From positions 1-13,776 of the forward strand of contig VSPD01000065.1 in the NCBI GenBank assembly GCA_009775125.1: 13,776 nt of DNA. The letters are read 5' to 3'. This DNA is from Muribaculaceae bacterium (GTDB taxonomy: Bacteria; Bacteroidota; Bacteroidia; Bacteroidales; Muribaculaceae). The position numbers were made by a program, and so were the translations under genes. Below the pieces are notes generated by a model. That model did no database searches. It saw nothing but the letters and a program-made list of their open reading frames with translations, and had not been told where the DNA came from. Numbering within the stretch: position 1 is the stretch's first letter; every line of letters begins with the position of its first letter. Shown here in pieces: positions 1 to 7,267 of the stretch.

Positions 1-111
1 AACGATACATGATTAATTTCTGTAGACCTGCGGCTTAACATATCAATACATTAATTTATTTTTACGATATACTTAATTCGTAATTCGTAATTCATAATTC
101 ATAATTCATAA
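1..111. other. Intergenic flank, no gene seen
   Basis: A+T-rich sequence downstream of the reverse-strand YhcH gene. Apart from the heptamer repeat at its right end I see no ORF, RNA or convincing terminator here. Confidence 0.6.
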
Positions 112-114
112 TTA
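74..114. repeat. Heptamer tandem repeat TAATTC(G/A)
   Basis: Two copies of TAATTCG are followed by three copies of TAATTCA and a partial sixth unit, all head to tail with a 7-bp period. The last unit runs into the TAA stop of the reverse-strand YhcH gene (112-114). The unit is A+T-rich and has no hairpin potential, so it is not a terminator. Repeats of this sort are a common intergenic filler in Bacteroidales genomes (general knowledge), and copy number may vary between strains (inference). Confidence 0.85.
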
Positions 115-561
115 ATTCACCCTTATCTTCGCCACCAGCTTGCGGAAAGGATGCGGGGCTATGGCCGGGGCGTGGCCGTCTTCGGGGAATACAATGCAAA
201 ACTCGCCGGGGCGCACACTGGCGTAGAAACGCGGGCGATCGTCGGAAAAAGCACGGTCGAGCGTAGCGTCATACGCCACCGAAAAATGCTCAATCTCCTC
301 CAGAGGCTTCCAGCCCACCTCCTCCACGGCGTCGAGCGGCACATGGATGTCGATATAGCGGCGATGCACTTCGAGCACCTGCTCCTCGCGCGTCGTCCCT
401 TCCGGCTCGTCAAGATTGATAAACACCTTTTCGCCGTCGAGCGCGATGCGTCCCGCCGGCATATGGCTGAAATCGGTCCGCCCGATAAAGTCGAACACCA
501 TCTTAAAAGCCGGGTGCATCCCCGCCACGCGCTCCCACCTGTTTAGCTTGTCAATTATCAT
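112..561 (-). CDS. YhcH/YjgK/YiaL family protein
   Basis: A 149-residue protein that matches the usual length (about 150) and layout of the YhcH/YjgK/YiaL family (DUF386), a single-domain cupin-like beta barrel. Visible hallmarks are the N-terminal MIIDKL start, the central LEVHRRYIDIHVPLDAVEEV block (residues 63-82), which is the most conserved part of the family, and FCIVFPEDGHAPAI (121-134) with its histidine, likely part of a metal-binding pocket. The C-terminus KLVAKIRVN is the usual last strand. Relatives sit in sugar-acid and sialic-acid catabolic loci or beside beta-galactosidase (EbgC), and a sugar-processing role is the common guess; nothing next to it here supports a particular substrate. 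No signal peptide, so cytosolic. The ATG at 561 gives the family-typical N-terminus. I see no clear promoter upstream, and the gene ends directly at a tandem repeat. Confidence 0.9.
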   Translation of the reverse strand: MIIDKLNRWERVAGMHPAFKMVFDFIGRTDFSHMPAGRIALDGEKVFINLDEPEGTTREEQVLEVHRRYIDIHVPLDAVEEVGWKPLEEIEHFSVAYDATLDRAFSDDRPRFYASVRPGEFCIVFPEDGHAPAIAPHPFRKLVAKIRVN

Positions 562-752
562 ATCACTTACATTATTAAATTACAGCGACGCCCGTGCGTC
601 CGCAAAAAAACGTTTAGCCTGTCAAACTAATTATTTGCAAATAAAGCACTATTTTTTGCGACGGCAAAACAAAAACGATAAAAATTTGCTATCACGACAA
701 AATAGATACATTAGCATGGGCATAAATTTTACTTACATTTTGCTATAATGCT

Positions 753-790
753 ATGGTGGAAAAATTATCTGAAATGGTGGAAAAATTATC
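753..790. repeat. 17-bp direct repeat, 21-bp period
   Basis: The sequence ATGGTGGAAAAATTATC occurs at 753-769 and again, identical, at 774-790. The period of 21 bp is two turns of the helix, which fits paired binding sites for a regulator. It is also seven codons: read forward, the frame gives MVEKLSEMVEKLSD and closes at a stop at 816-818, so it could be a coding remnant. It lies about 85 bp upstream of the -7 box at 874-881. Confidence 0.8.
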
Positions 791-873
791 GGATTTATTG
801 TTTTATAGTACTTTTTAACTATTTTTATGTGTTTTTTACGCACTTTTATTCCAATTTATTGATTTTTAATATA

Positions 874-881
874 TATCTTTG
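874..881 (+). promoter_or_regulatory. Promoter -7 box TATCTTTG
   Basis: TATCTTTG matches the Bacteroidetes -7 consensus TAnnTTTG exactly. No TTG or TTTG lies 19-21 bp upstream, so the -33 element is weak or missing and an activator may be needed; the repeat at 753-790 is a possible site. Transcription would start near 887, at the left end of the RNA candidate. Confidence 0.5.
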
Positions 882-886
882 CATTG

Positions 887-1150
887 GAAAACAACACACG
901 CTTTAAGTTCAGACATAATTCAACACCTACTGCGATATACTCTTCGGACTCTATGTTGCTCTAAGGTCGTCTACATACCGCAGTCACGACAATGCCTTGG
1001 CAGATATCAAGATTGTTGTAAGGTCGGTTACAATGTCGCCACGACGAAAAGCATGTTGATTATATAGAAAGTTAGTTAGACAAAAAATATACTTGAATTT
1101 TGGTTATGAGGGAGGTGCGTTACTGTGAAGTAACGCACTTTCGTTTTTTC
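887..1150 (+). ncRNA. Candidate structured small RNA, ~260 nt
   Basis: A promoter -7 box on the left and a strong intrinsic terminator on the right enclose about 260 bases with no convincing reading frame. The interior is rich in possible stems: ACTGCG (929-934) with CGCAGT (979-984), GTCGT (966-970) with ACGAC (986-990), CGACAAT (987-993) with ATTGTTG (1012-1018) around a TGCC/GGCA stem, and TTGTAA (1016-1021) with TTACAA (1028-1033). Some of these exclude each other. TAAGGTCG is repeated at 962-969 and 1019-1026. The only long frame (62 codons) begins with a TTG inside the -7 box, so it cannot be the product. The next gene starts about 490 bases past the terminator, so this is not a leader. 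A 6S-like regulatory RNA is one guess, but I do not recognise the family. Confidence 0.45.
1115..1149 (+). terminator. Intrinsic terminator, 9-bp stem
   Basis: GTGCGTTAC (1115-1123) pairs perfectly with GTAACGCAC (1130-1138) around a six-base loop, followed by TTTTCG and a run of six T (1144-1149). The T-tract lies on the forward side only, so it ends forward transcription, which fits the RNA candidate directly upstream. Confidence 0.85.
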
Positions 1151-1194
1151 ATGACCGGCTCCTCCTTAGGAATTTACGGGTCAGGCCGTAATCC

Positions 1195-1375
1195 CGGTGC
1201 ATGTGCAGCTAAAACATCGCAAATAGGGAATTCAAAATAATTTGTGAAATCCTCGAAATTTGTGTAATTCGTGGTTAAAAAGGAGCGCGACCGCGCTCCC
1301 GGGAACACAGATTGCACAGATTGCACGAATTTCACAAATTTCTTTCCGAATCGCTACGCGATTCCACATGCACCG
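1195..1375. repeat. Nested inverted-repeat block, ~181 bp
   Basis: Three inverted pairs share almost one centre. CGGTGCATGTG (1195-1205) mirrors CACATGCACCG (1365-1375). AATTTGTGAAAT (1239-1250) mirrors ATTTCACAAATT (1329-1340). A palindrome GGAGCGC/GCGCTCC (1282-1288 and 1293-1299) lies in the middle. Between them run degenerate tandem units such as ATTGCACAG. A separate short-loop palindrome GAATCGC-TAC-GCGATTC lies at 1348-1364. The layout suggests a non-coding mobile repeat or a decayed palindromic element; no transposase is near. Confidence 0.65.
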
Positions 1376-1472
1376 ACATTTCGGCTTGTGCCCCGTTAAT
1401 TTAGATTAATGAATAATTCGCGGCAATTAACGCAAAAATTAATTTCGGGGATGCGGGGCATTACTGCATAAG

Positions 1473-1487
1473 CACGGCGAAGCCGTG
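1473..1487. repeat. Short-loop palindrome CACGGC-GAA-GCCGTG
   Basis: Perfect six-bp arms with a three-base loop. A copy with only the loop changed (AAA) lies at 10993-11007, so this is a dispersed element. It sits about 65 bp upstream of the eamA-type promoter and has no T-tract, so it is not a terminator. Confidence 0.7.
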
Positions 1488-1538
1488 ACGCTTGACGTGA
1501 GTCCCGGAACAACAATTTCCAACTTTTTTCCAAACTTT

Positions 1539-1569
1539 TTTGCGGATTCCGAGGAATATAGTAATTTTG
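1539..1569 (+). promoter_or_regulatory. Promoter of the EamA-family gene
   Basis: TTTG (1539-1542), a 19-bp spacer and TAATTTTG (1562-1569) fit the Bacteroidetes -33/-7 consensus. The predicted start is near 1576, leaving a leader of about 60 bases before the ATG at 1637. Confidence 0.75.
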
Positions 1570-1636
1570 TACGGCCTTGCCTTGCGCAGGGCAATGTTAA
1601 CCGCTTCATCAACCGAAGATAAGTCTCAATACCTTT

Positions 1637-2569
1637 ATGGATTCTTATAAGGAATTCTTCCGCAATACCGGCTCCGCCGTTATGGGACACATCGGCGCCA
1701 TGGCCGCCGTGGCCATGTGGGGCCTTTCGTTCGTGTCCACAAAAGTGATTATGGAAGAAGGACACCTGTCGCCCACCGAGGCATACATCTACCGCTTCAT
1801 AATCGCATATCTCATTATCCTCTTTATAGCTCACAAACGGCTGTTTTGCGACAATTGGCGCGACGAGGGCTTGATGGCTCTCGTGGGCATCTGCGCCGGC
1901 TCGATATATTTCATCGCCGAGAACACCGCCCTGCAATATACGCTCACGGCCAATGTGTCGCTGCTCACGTCCACATCGCCGCTGATCACGGTGCTGCTCG
2001 TGGCTCTAATCTACCGCAACGAGAAACTCGGAGCCGGGCTTATCACCGGCTCATGCGTGGCATTCGTGGGGGTGGCGTGCGTGATTTTCAACAGTTCGAC
2101 ATCGGTGCAAATCAATCCTCTGGGCGACTTGCTCGCAATAGGCGCATCGTTTAGCTGGGCCGTTTATTCACTGATTCTCAAACGGTTGAATGTGACCTAC
2201 GACGCCATGTTCATCACGCGCAAGACCTTTTTCTACGGCATCGTCACCGCCATACCATTCATGCTGTTCGAGCCCACGCTCATCAACCCCTTCCACGCCC
2301 TCGCCAACCCGCTCGTGCTCGGCAATCTGCTTTTTCTTGCCCTCGGAGCATCTATATGCGGCTACTATCTGTGGGCCCTTACCGTGAAAAAGATGGGGGC
2401 GGTGAAAGCCAACAACTATATGTATTTTCAGCCCGTAGTGACCCTTATCGCCGGAGCGCTCGCCCTGGGCGAGCACATTTCGATGCTCGGATACGCCGGC
2501 TTTGCCCTCATCTTGTTTGGCCTTTGGCTTGGCGACTATCTCCAGCGGCGTCTGGCCATGCGCAAGTAG
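1637..2569 (+). CDS. EamA/DMT-family transporter
   Basis: A 310-residue integral membrane protein of the drug/metabolite transporter superfamily with two EamA repeats and about ten membrane helices, the usual length for the family. The first helix region AAVAMWGLSFVSTKVI (about residues 22-37) carries the typical AxxWG motif. The end of repeat one has LLTSTSPLITVLLVALIYRNEKLG, and repeat two ends in YFQPVVTLIAGALALGEHIS, the signature P-x-x-x...E pattern of EamA proteins. Likely exports a small metabolite or amino acid across the inner membrane; the substrate cannot be told. The start at 1637 is kept, but the internal ATG at 1682 (MGHIGAMAAV) would also give a normal N-terminus. It has its own promoter and its 3' end overlaps the converging MATE gene by 34 bp. 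Confidence 0.9.
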   Translation: MDSYKEFFRNTGSAVMGHIGAMAAVAMWGLSFVSTKVIMEEGHLSPTEAYIYRFIIAYLIILFIAHKRLFCDNWRDEGLMALVGICAGSIYFIAENTALQYTLTANVSLLTSTSPLITVLLVALIYRNEKLGAGLITGSCVAFVGVACVIFNSSTSVQINPLGDLLAIGASFSWAVYSLILKRLNVTYDAMFITRKTFFYGIVTAIPFMLFEPTLINPFHALANPLVLGNLLFLALGASICGYYLWALTVKKMGAVKANNYMYFQPVVTLIAGALALGEHISMLGYAGFALILFGLWLGDYLQRRLAMRK

Positions 2570-3849
2570 CCGATTGTGAGCGCAAGCCCGCGCACGGCAA
2601 GATAGGCCAGAAAAGCGAACCACAGCCCGTGGTTGCCGGCCGACGACACAAAGGCGAAATAGCCGGCGAAAAACACCGCCATAGCAGCCACCATCGACCA
2701 TAGGAGCGACCGTCCGGCCGTAAGGCCGATAAACACGCCGTCCCACACAAACGCCGCCGTGCCGGCAAGCGGCACCGCCGCCGCCCAAGGCAGAAACACC
2801 CGGGCACACGCCACCACATCGGCGTCGTCGGTCAAAAATCCCAATATCGGACGCCCAAGCGCGATATACGCCAAGGTGAACACGGCCCCCATCGAAAAGC
2901 CCCATACGAAAATTGCCTTCACCGCGCGGTGAAGGGCCGCGATGTCGCCACGGCCATAGTATTTGCCCGCCAGAGCCTCGCCGGCAAAAGCAAATCCGTC
3001 CATAAAATAAGAAAACAGCAAAAACAGCTGCATAAGCAGAGCGTTGGCGGCAAGAGTAACCGAGCCCGACTGCGCCCCGGCGCGCGTAAACCACATGGTC
3101 ACGGCCACAAGACACAGCGTGCGCAGGAATATCTCGCCGTTGAGCGAGAAAAATCCGCGCCAGCCCACCCGATGCGCCCCCTCGCCCCCCGATGCGCCGA
3201 TTACATGGCCGTATTTGCGCGCAAGCATCACAACGCCTACGGCAAAGCCCGCCCACTGCGACACGAGCGTGCCCACGGCCACGCCGTCGAGCTTCATTCC
3301 TGCCACAAACACAAGCGGAAGACTCACGGCTATGTTCACCACATTGGTCACAATCGCCATCCACATAGGCTTGCGGCTGTCCTGCATGCCCAGAAACCAT
3401 CCCGACAGCACATATGTGCCGAGCACGGCCGGCGCCCCCCATATCACTATAAGGAAATAACGGCGGGCAAGGGCTGAGGCCGACGCGTCGGCCTCCATAA
3501 ACCTGAGCACTGCCGACGCTATCCACGGACTGAAAGCAATAAGCGCCGCCGCGCCGGCCGCAGCGACAATCGCCCCGCGGCGCAACACAAGCCACTCGCC
3601 GGCCGTGTCGCCGCTTCCGCAGGCTTGCGCAGTAAGCCCCGACGTCGACTGCCGCAGGAAGCCCAACAGCCAGTAAGCCATGTTGAATATCGACGCCCCG
3701 AGGGCAATAGCCGCAATATAAGCCGCTGCCCCGATGTGGCCCACAATGGCTGTGTCCACCAGTCCGAGCAGCGGCGTGGTTATATTCGACACGATAGCCG
3801 GCACGGCTATCGCCAGAATCTCCTTGTTGAGTGAAGAATTACGAATCAT
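2536..3849 (-). CDS. MATE-family efflux transporter, DinF-like
   Basis: A 437-residue protein with about twelve hydrophobic helices in the two-bundle MATE arrangement. The DinF-type marks are visible: PAIVSNITTPLLGLVDTAIVGHIG at the N-terminus, FLRQSTSGLTAQA in the third helix region, and SGWFLGMQDSRKPMWMAIVTNVVNI near the middle. MATE proteins expel cationic drugs or metabolites in exchange for Na+ or H+. I chose the ATG at 3849 (MIRNSSLNKEI); the frame is open up to an ATG at 3894, but that extension is encoded by the inverted repeat at 3861-3914 and resembles no MATE N-terminus. The gene lies 72 bp downstream of the tricorn-like gene on the same strand and may be cotranscribed with it, although the inverted repeat lies between them. 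Its last 34 bp overlap the converging EamA-type gene. Confidence 0.92.
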   Translation of the reverse strand: MIRNSSLNKEILAIAVPAIVSNITTPLLGLVDTAIVGHIGAAAYIAAIALGASIFNMAYWLLGFLRQSTSGLTAQACGSGDTAGEWLVLRRGAIVAAAGAAALIAFSPWIASAVLRFMEADASASALARRYFLIVIWGAPAVLGTYVLSGWFLGMQDSRKPMWMAIVTNVVNIAVSLPLVFVAGMKLDGVAVGTLVSQWAGFAVGVVMLARKYGHVIGASGGEGAHRVGWRGFFSLNGEIFLRTLCLVAVTMWFTRAGAQSGSVTLAANALLMQLFLLFSYFMDGFAFAGEALAGKYYGRGDIAALHRAVKAIFVWGFSMGAVFTLAYIALGRPILGFLTDDADVVACARVFLPWAAAVPLAGTAAFVWDGVFIGLTAGRSLLWSMVAAMAVFFAGYFAFVSSAGNHGLWFAFLAYLAVRGLALTIGYLRMARRRWR

Positions 3850-3860
3850 TTTAGTAATCA

Positions 3861-3914
3861 GGAACACAAGCCTCCGGCTTGTGGCAGAAGTCACAAGCCG
3901 GAGGCTTATGTTCC
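3861..3914. repeat. 23-bp inverted repeat, 8-bp spacer
   Basis: The arm at 3861-3883 (GGAACACAAGCC...) and the arm at 3892-3914 are reverse complements at 22 of 23 positions. Each arm holds its own small palindrome (CAAGCC-nnn-GGCTTG type). Related sequence, CAAGCCGGAGGCTT followed by GTTCCTACAA, recurs at 7764-7789. In RNA this would be a very stable cruciform-like hairpin between the tricorn-type stop and the MATE start. There is no T-tract, so it may protect the upstream mRNA or attenuate the MATE gene rather than terminate. Confidence 0.9.
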
Positions 3915-3921
3915 TACAATA

Positions 3922-6900
3922 TTACAATTCTTTGAGAAGGGCCTCGACGGCGGCGCGGAGTTGCTGGTCCTCGCCGGTGACTATCACGGCGGGGTCGTTG
4001 GCCACCTTAATGTCGGGCTCGAGCTGGCGGTTTTCGAGGAAGCCGCCGTCGGCTGTGCGGTAGCCCACCACGGGGATGCCGAAATACATCGAGGGGTCTT
4101 GCATCGTTACCCAGTTGACCGATGTCATGGTGCCGGGCACGGGCATGCCCACGAGTTTGCCGAGGCCGCGTGTCTTGTACACCCAGGGGGTACCGTGGGC
4201 GTTGGAGTAGCAGGCCTCAGACATCAGCATTATCGAGGGCTTGTTCCAGCGGCGCGAGGGCATGTCGCATGTCTCGGTGCCACGCACTTCCTGTGTGAGA
4301 TATTTTTGGCCGGAAAGGAGCACCTCGATGTCTTCGTGGAGGCGTCCGCCGCCATTCCAGCGGATGTCGACGACCACGCCCTCGCGGTCGTTGTACTTGC
4401 CGAGCAGGTCGGAGTAAACTTTGCGGAACGAATCATCGTCCATCGACGAGATGTGCACATAGCCCAGGCGGCCATTGCTCCAGCGGTCGACGTCGGCGGC
4501 GCGGGCGTCGACCCAACGCTCGTAAAGAAGCGAGTTCTGCATTCCGGCCGAGATGGGTTTCACCACCTCGTCCCAGCGCTCGCCGGTGCCCGGGTCGAAG
4601 AACGACACGAGGGTCTTGCGTCCGATTATGTCGGTGAGAAGCATGGTGTAATCGTTTTCAGGGGTGATTTCCTCACCGCCGATTTTCTCAACAATCACGC
4701 CGGGATGTACCTTTGTGGAGGCGTTGCCAAACGGGCCGCGGCGGAGCACCTCGGCCACACGCAGGCCTTTGCCGGTGTAGGTAAAGTCGTAGAGGAGGCC
4801 GAGGGCGGCAGTGCGGTCGGCCTGCGAGTCGGAGAATCCGCGGAAGCGCGAGCCGGTGTGGCTCACGTTGAGTTCACCGAGAAGTTCAGAGAGCATCTCA
4901 GTGAAGTCGAAATTATTGTTGATATGGGGCAGGAAGCGGCGGTAGTGCTTGGTCATGGCGGGCCAGTCCACACCGTGCATATCCTTCACGTAGAAGCGTT
5001 GGGCCTCCTCGCGCACCATGTTGTCGAACATGGCCTCGCGTTCGGCGGCAAGGTCGATTTTCTGCGTGGCCGACATGGTTACGGGAGTGAGTTTGGAGTT
5101 CGACGGATTGAACTTGCTTATCGACGAGCCCACGATGAAGATTGTCTTGCCGTCGGGCGTGGTCATAAACTGGCTCTGGCCGGGCGAGAGTGTCTTGTTC
5201 ATGCTCACGCCGCCCTCTTTGAGGTCCATTTCCCAAAGCATGTTGTCGTCGGCGGTGGTGATGAAGAACAGTGTCTCGCCGTCGTCGGTCATCACCATGG
5301 AGTTGAGGTCGGACGAGAACGGGGTGAGGCGCACCATGCGCTTGTCGAGGCCGTCGAGTTCCACCTTGATGGCCTTATCCTCATCCTTTTTCTTGTCATC
5401 TTTCTTCTTATCGGACTTTTTATCGTCTTTCTTATCATCCTTCTTTGCCTTTTCTTCTTTTTCCTTGGCGGCCTTCTCGGCTTCCTTGGCAAGTTCGGCA
5501 TCTTCCTTGTTGCGCTTGTACTTGTCGTAGGCTTCCTGATTGAGGAACACTATCATCACGTCCATCATCGAACCCCAGGACGCGTGGTTGCGCATGCCGT
5601 AGCGCTCGGAGGCAAAAAGCAGGGCGTTGCCGTCCATCACCCAACGCGGACCTTCGTCGAAATAGCCGGAATTGGTAATGTTGGTGAGCGAGCCGTCGGC
5701 CACGTTGAGCAGGGCGATGTCGGTGTACGGGTCGTGACGGCGGTCGATCATTTCAAGAGCAATCCATTTCGAGTCGGGGCTCCATACATAGTTGAACACG
5801 CCGTTGCGGTGGTGATAGGTGGAGCCGTCGGTGAGGTTGCGCACCTTTTTGGAGTCGAGATCCATCACCGCGAGGATATTGCGGTCGAGGATAAACGCCA
5901 TCTGCTTGCCGTCGGGCGACACCTGCGGCACCGTGCGTTCGTGGCTGTCGGCCTTCATCACGGGCTCTTCCTTAATAATAGTGGCGTTGGGGAAGTTGAT
6001 GTCGTCCTCGCGGCCCATCGTGGCTTTATATATGGTGGAGTTGCCGTCGCGCTCGGATGCGTAGTAGAGGCTCTTGGAGTCGCTGCCCCAGGTGAGGTGA
6101 CGCTCGGTGGCCGGGGTGGATGTAATCTGCTTTGTGGTCTTGTAGTCGACCGATGTCACGAACACGTCGCCGCGCGAGGTGAAGGCTATCATCTTGCCGT
6201 CGGGCGACACTTCCATTTCCTCGGCACGGCTCACCGACCGCTTGTAAGGCTCCTCGACAATGTCGTCGACGATATCGATGGCCACCTTCGCGGGCTTCGC
6301 TCCGTCGGTCATGGTGTAGATTTCGCCGTCGTAGGTGAAGCAGAGAGTGCCGTCGGCGGCGCGGGAGAGGAAGCGCACGGGGTGGGTCTTGAACGATGTC
6401 ACGGCGCGGGCGTCGGCAGGGTTGGCTATGGGAGCCGAGTACACGTTTATGCTCTTGCCGTCGCGTTCGCTCAGGAAGTAGAATTTGTCGCCGGCAGCAA
6501 CCGGGTCGAGGTCCTCGCCGCCGCGGGCGGTGAGGTTTACATGCTTGCCTGTGGCGGGATCGTAGAGCCAGATGTCGCGTGTCACCGACGAGGTGTGGTG
6601 CTTGCGCCAGTTGTCCTCGAAGCCTTTCACGTCTTCATACACAAAACGCTTGCCGTCGGGCAGATACGACATGGCCGGCACCGGAGTGGCCAGCACCTGC
6701 GTCATGGCTCCGCCGGCCACGGGCACTTTGTACAGCTCCGACATGCGTGCCGAGGGAAACATCGCGCTCTGCGCCGGGTCTTGAATCGAAGCGGAGAAAA
6801 GCACCGACTTGCCGTCGGGCGTGAAAGACACGGGCGTCTCTGTCGCGGAGTTGAACGTGAGGCGTTTAGCCTGTCCGCCGGCTGCCGGCATCACAAACAC

Positions 6901-7161
6901 GTCGGCATTGCCGTGGCGGTCGGAGGCAAAGGCAATGCTCTTGCTGTCGGGACTCCACACAGGCTGCTCGTCGTAGGCCTCGTTGGTTGTCAGGCGCACG
7001 GCCTGTCCGCCTTTGGCAGAAACTTTCCATATGTCGCCCTTGTAGGCGAAGGCGATGGTGCGCCCGTCGGGCGAAATCGCCGCGTCGCGCATCCACAGCG
7101 GCGTCGACGCCATCATCACGGCAGGCACCGCTGCCGCAGCAAGCAAAAATATTCTTTTCAT
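3922..7161 (-). CDS. Tricorn-type S41 protease, secreted
   Basis: A 1079-residue protein with the full tricorn protease layout. Residues 1-19 are a signal peptide (MKRIFLLAAAAVPAVMMAS), so it acts in the periplasm. Residues 26-520 hold many beta-propeller blades with SPDGK/SPDSK and FASxRxGxxDVF motifs. A second propeller part follows at about 600-690. The C-terminal part has the C1, PDZ and C2 modules: S767-H768 (LNVSHTGS), a PDZ-like stretch about 785-870, the likely nucleophile S986 (EACYSNAHG) and E1043 (FLENRQLEPDI), which match the Ser-His/Ser/Glu tetrad of archaeal tricorn. The family degrades peptides to short fragments. Length is normal. Odd: a Lys/Asp/Glu-rich linker at about 545-600 between the propellers. 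It starts at the only sensible ATG and is followed codirectionally by the MATE gene. Confidence 0.93.
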   Translation of the reverse strand: MKRIFLLAAAAVPAVMMASTPLWMRDAAISPDGRTIAFAYKGDIWKVSAKGGQAVRLTTNEAYDEQPVWSPDSKSIAFASDRHGNADVFVMPAAGGQAKRLTFNSATETPVSFTPDGKSVLFSASIQDPAQSAMFPSARMSELYKVPVAGGAMTQVLATPVPAMSYLPDGKRFVYEDVKGFEDNWRKHHTSSVTRDIWLYDPATGKHVNLTARGGEDLDPVAAGDKFYFLSERDGKSINVYSAPIANPADARAVTSFKTHPVRFLSRAADGTLCFTYDGEIYTMTDGAKPAKVAIDIVDDIVEEPYKRSVSRAEEMEVSPDGKMIAFTSRGDVFVTSVDYKTTKQITSTPATERHLTWGSDSKSLYYASERDGNSTIYKATMGREDDINFPNATIIKEEPVMKADSHERTVPQVSPDGKQMAFILDRNILAVMDLDSKKVRNLTDGSTYHHRNGVFNYVWSPDSKWIALEMIDRRHDPYTDIALLNVADGSLTNITNSGYFDEGPRWVMDGNALLFASERYGMRNHASWGSMMDVMIVFLNQEAYDKYKRNKEDAELAKEAEKAAKEKEEKAKKDDKKDDKKSDKKKDDKKKDEDKAIKVELDGLDKRMVRLTPFSSDLNSMVMTDDGETLFFITTADDNMLWEMDLKEGGVSMNKTLSPGQSQFMTTPDGKTIFIVGSSISKFNPSNSKLTPVTMSATQKIDLAAEREAMFDNMVREEAQRFYVKDMHGVDWPAMTKHYRRFLPHINNNFDFTEMLSELLGELNVSHTGSRFRGFSDSQADRTAALGLLYDFTYTGKGLRVAEVLRRGPFGNASTKVHPGVIVEKIGGEEITPENDYTMLLTDIIGRKTLVSFFDPGTGERWDEVVKPISAGMQNSLLYERWVDARAADVDRWSNGRLGYVHISSMDDDSFRKVYSDLLGKYNDREGVVVDIRWNGGGRLHEDIEVLLSGQKYLTQEVRGTETCDMPSRRWNKPSIMLMSEACYSNAHGTPWVYKTRGLGKLVGMPVPGTMTSVNWVTMQDPSMYFGIPVVGYRTADGGFLENRQLEPDIKVANDPAVIVTGEDQQLRAAVEALLKEL

Positions 7162-7196
7162 AGCAATGAATTATATTCGCAATAGATTTTAAGTGA

Positions 7197-7204
7197 CAAA
7201 TTTA
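7197..7204 (-). promoter_or_regulatory. Possible -7 box of tricorn-type gene
   Basis: On the reverse strand TAAATTTG fits TAnnTTTG and lies 36 bases before the ATG at 7161. I find no TTG at 19-21 bp upstream, so this is tentative. Confidence 0.35.
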
Positions 7205-7267
7205 AACAAAAAATCCCGAAAAAACGCATTTTCAATGTTTTTTCGGTTTAAACCCAATAAATATGTG

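Larger units (their letters stand above)
562..881. other. Intergenic region with no protein gene
   Basis: About 320 bases of A+T-rich DNA between the YhcH start and the RNA candidate. It holds a small hairpin in the YhcH leader (GACGC 587-591 pairing with GCGTC 596-600), a 17-bp direct repeat at 753-790, and a promoter -7 box at 874-881. Reading frames here are short and do not resemble known proteins. The YhcH promoter should lie near 600-650 on the reverse strand, but I cannot find a clean TAnnTTTG with a partner box. Confidence 0.6.
1150..1636. other. Intergenic repeats and eamA-type leader
   Basis: No protein or RNA gene is seen between the terminator and the EamA-family start. The stretch contains a nested inverted-repeat block (1195-1375), a short-loop palindrome (1473-1487), and the promoter and leader of the transporter gene (from 1539). 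The part at 1380-1470 is A+T-rich, with CCCCG (1391-1395) mirrored by CGGGG near 1446-1450, and nothing else I can name. Confidence 0.6.

Noticed and set aside
879..1067. A 62-codon forward ORF inside the RNA candidate
   Set aside because: Its start is a TTG inside the -7 promoter box, upstream of the expected transcription start, and the peptide has no recognisable features.
2168..3595. A 475-codon reverse frame overlapping the MATE gene
   Set aside because: It is in another register of the same strand as the MATE gene, which has clear family motifs; the translation is Arg/Gly/Cys-rich noise.
3850..3894. A 15-codon N-terminal extension of the MATE protein
   Set aside because: It is encoded by one arm of the inverted repeat and gives a sequence unlike MATE N-termini; the ATG at 3849 gives the normal start.
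3961..7185. A 1074-codon forward open frame opposite the tricorn-type gene
   Set aside because: It is the antisense of a well-supported protease gene, has His/Val/Gly-rich composition with no family features, and is a by-product of G+C-rich codon use.
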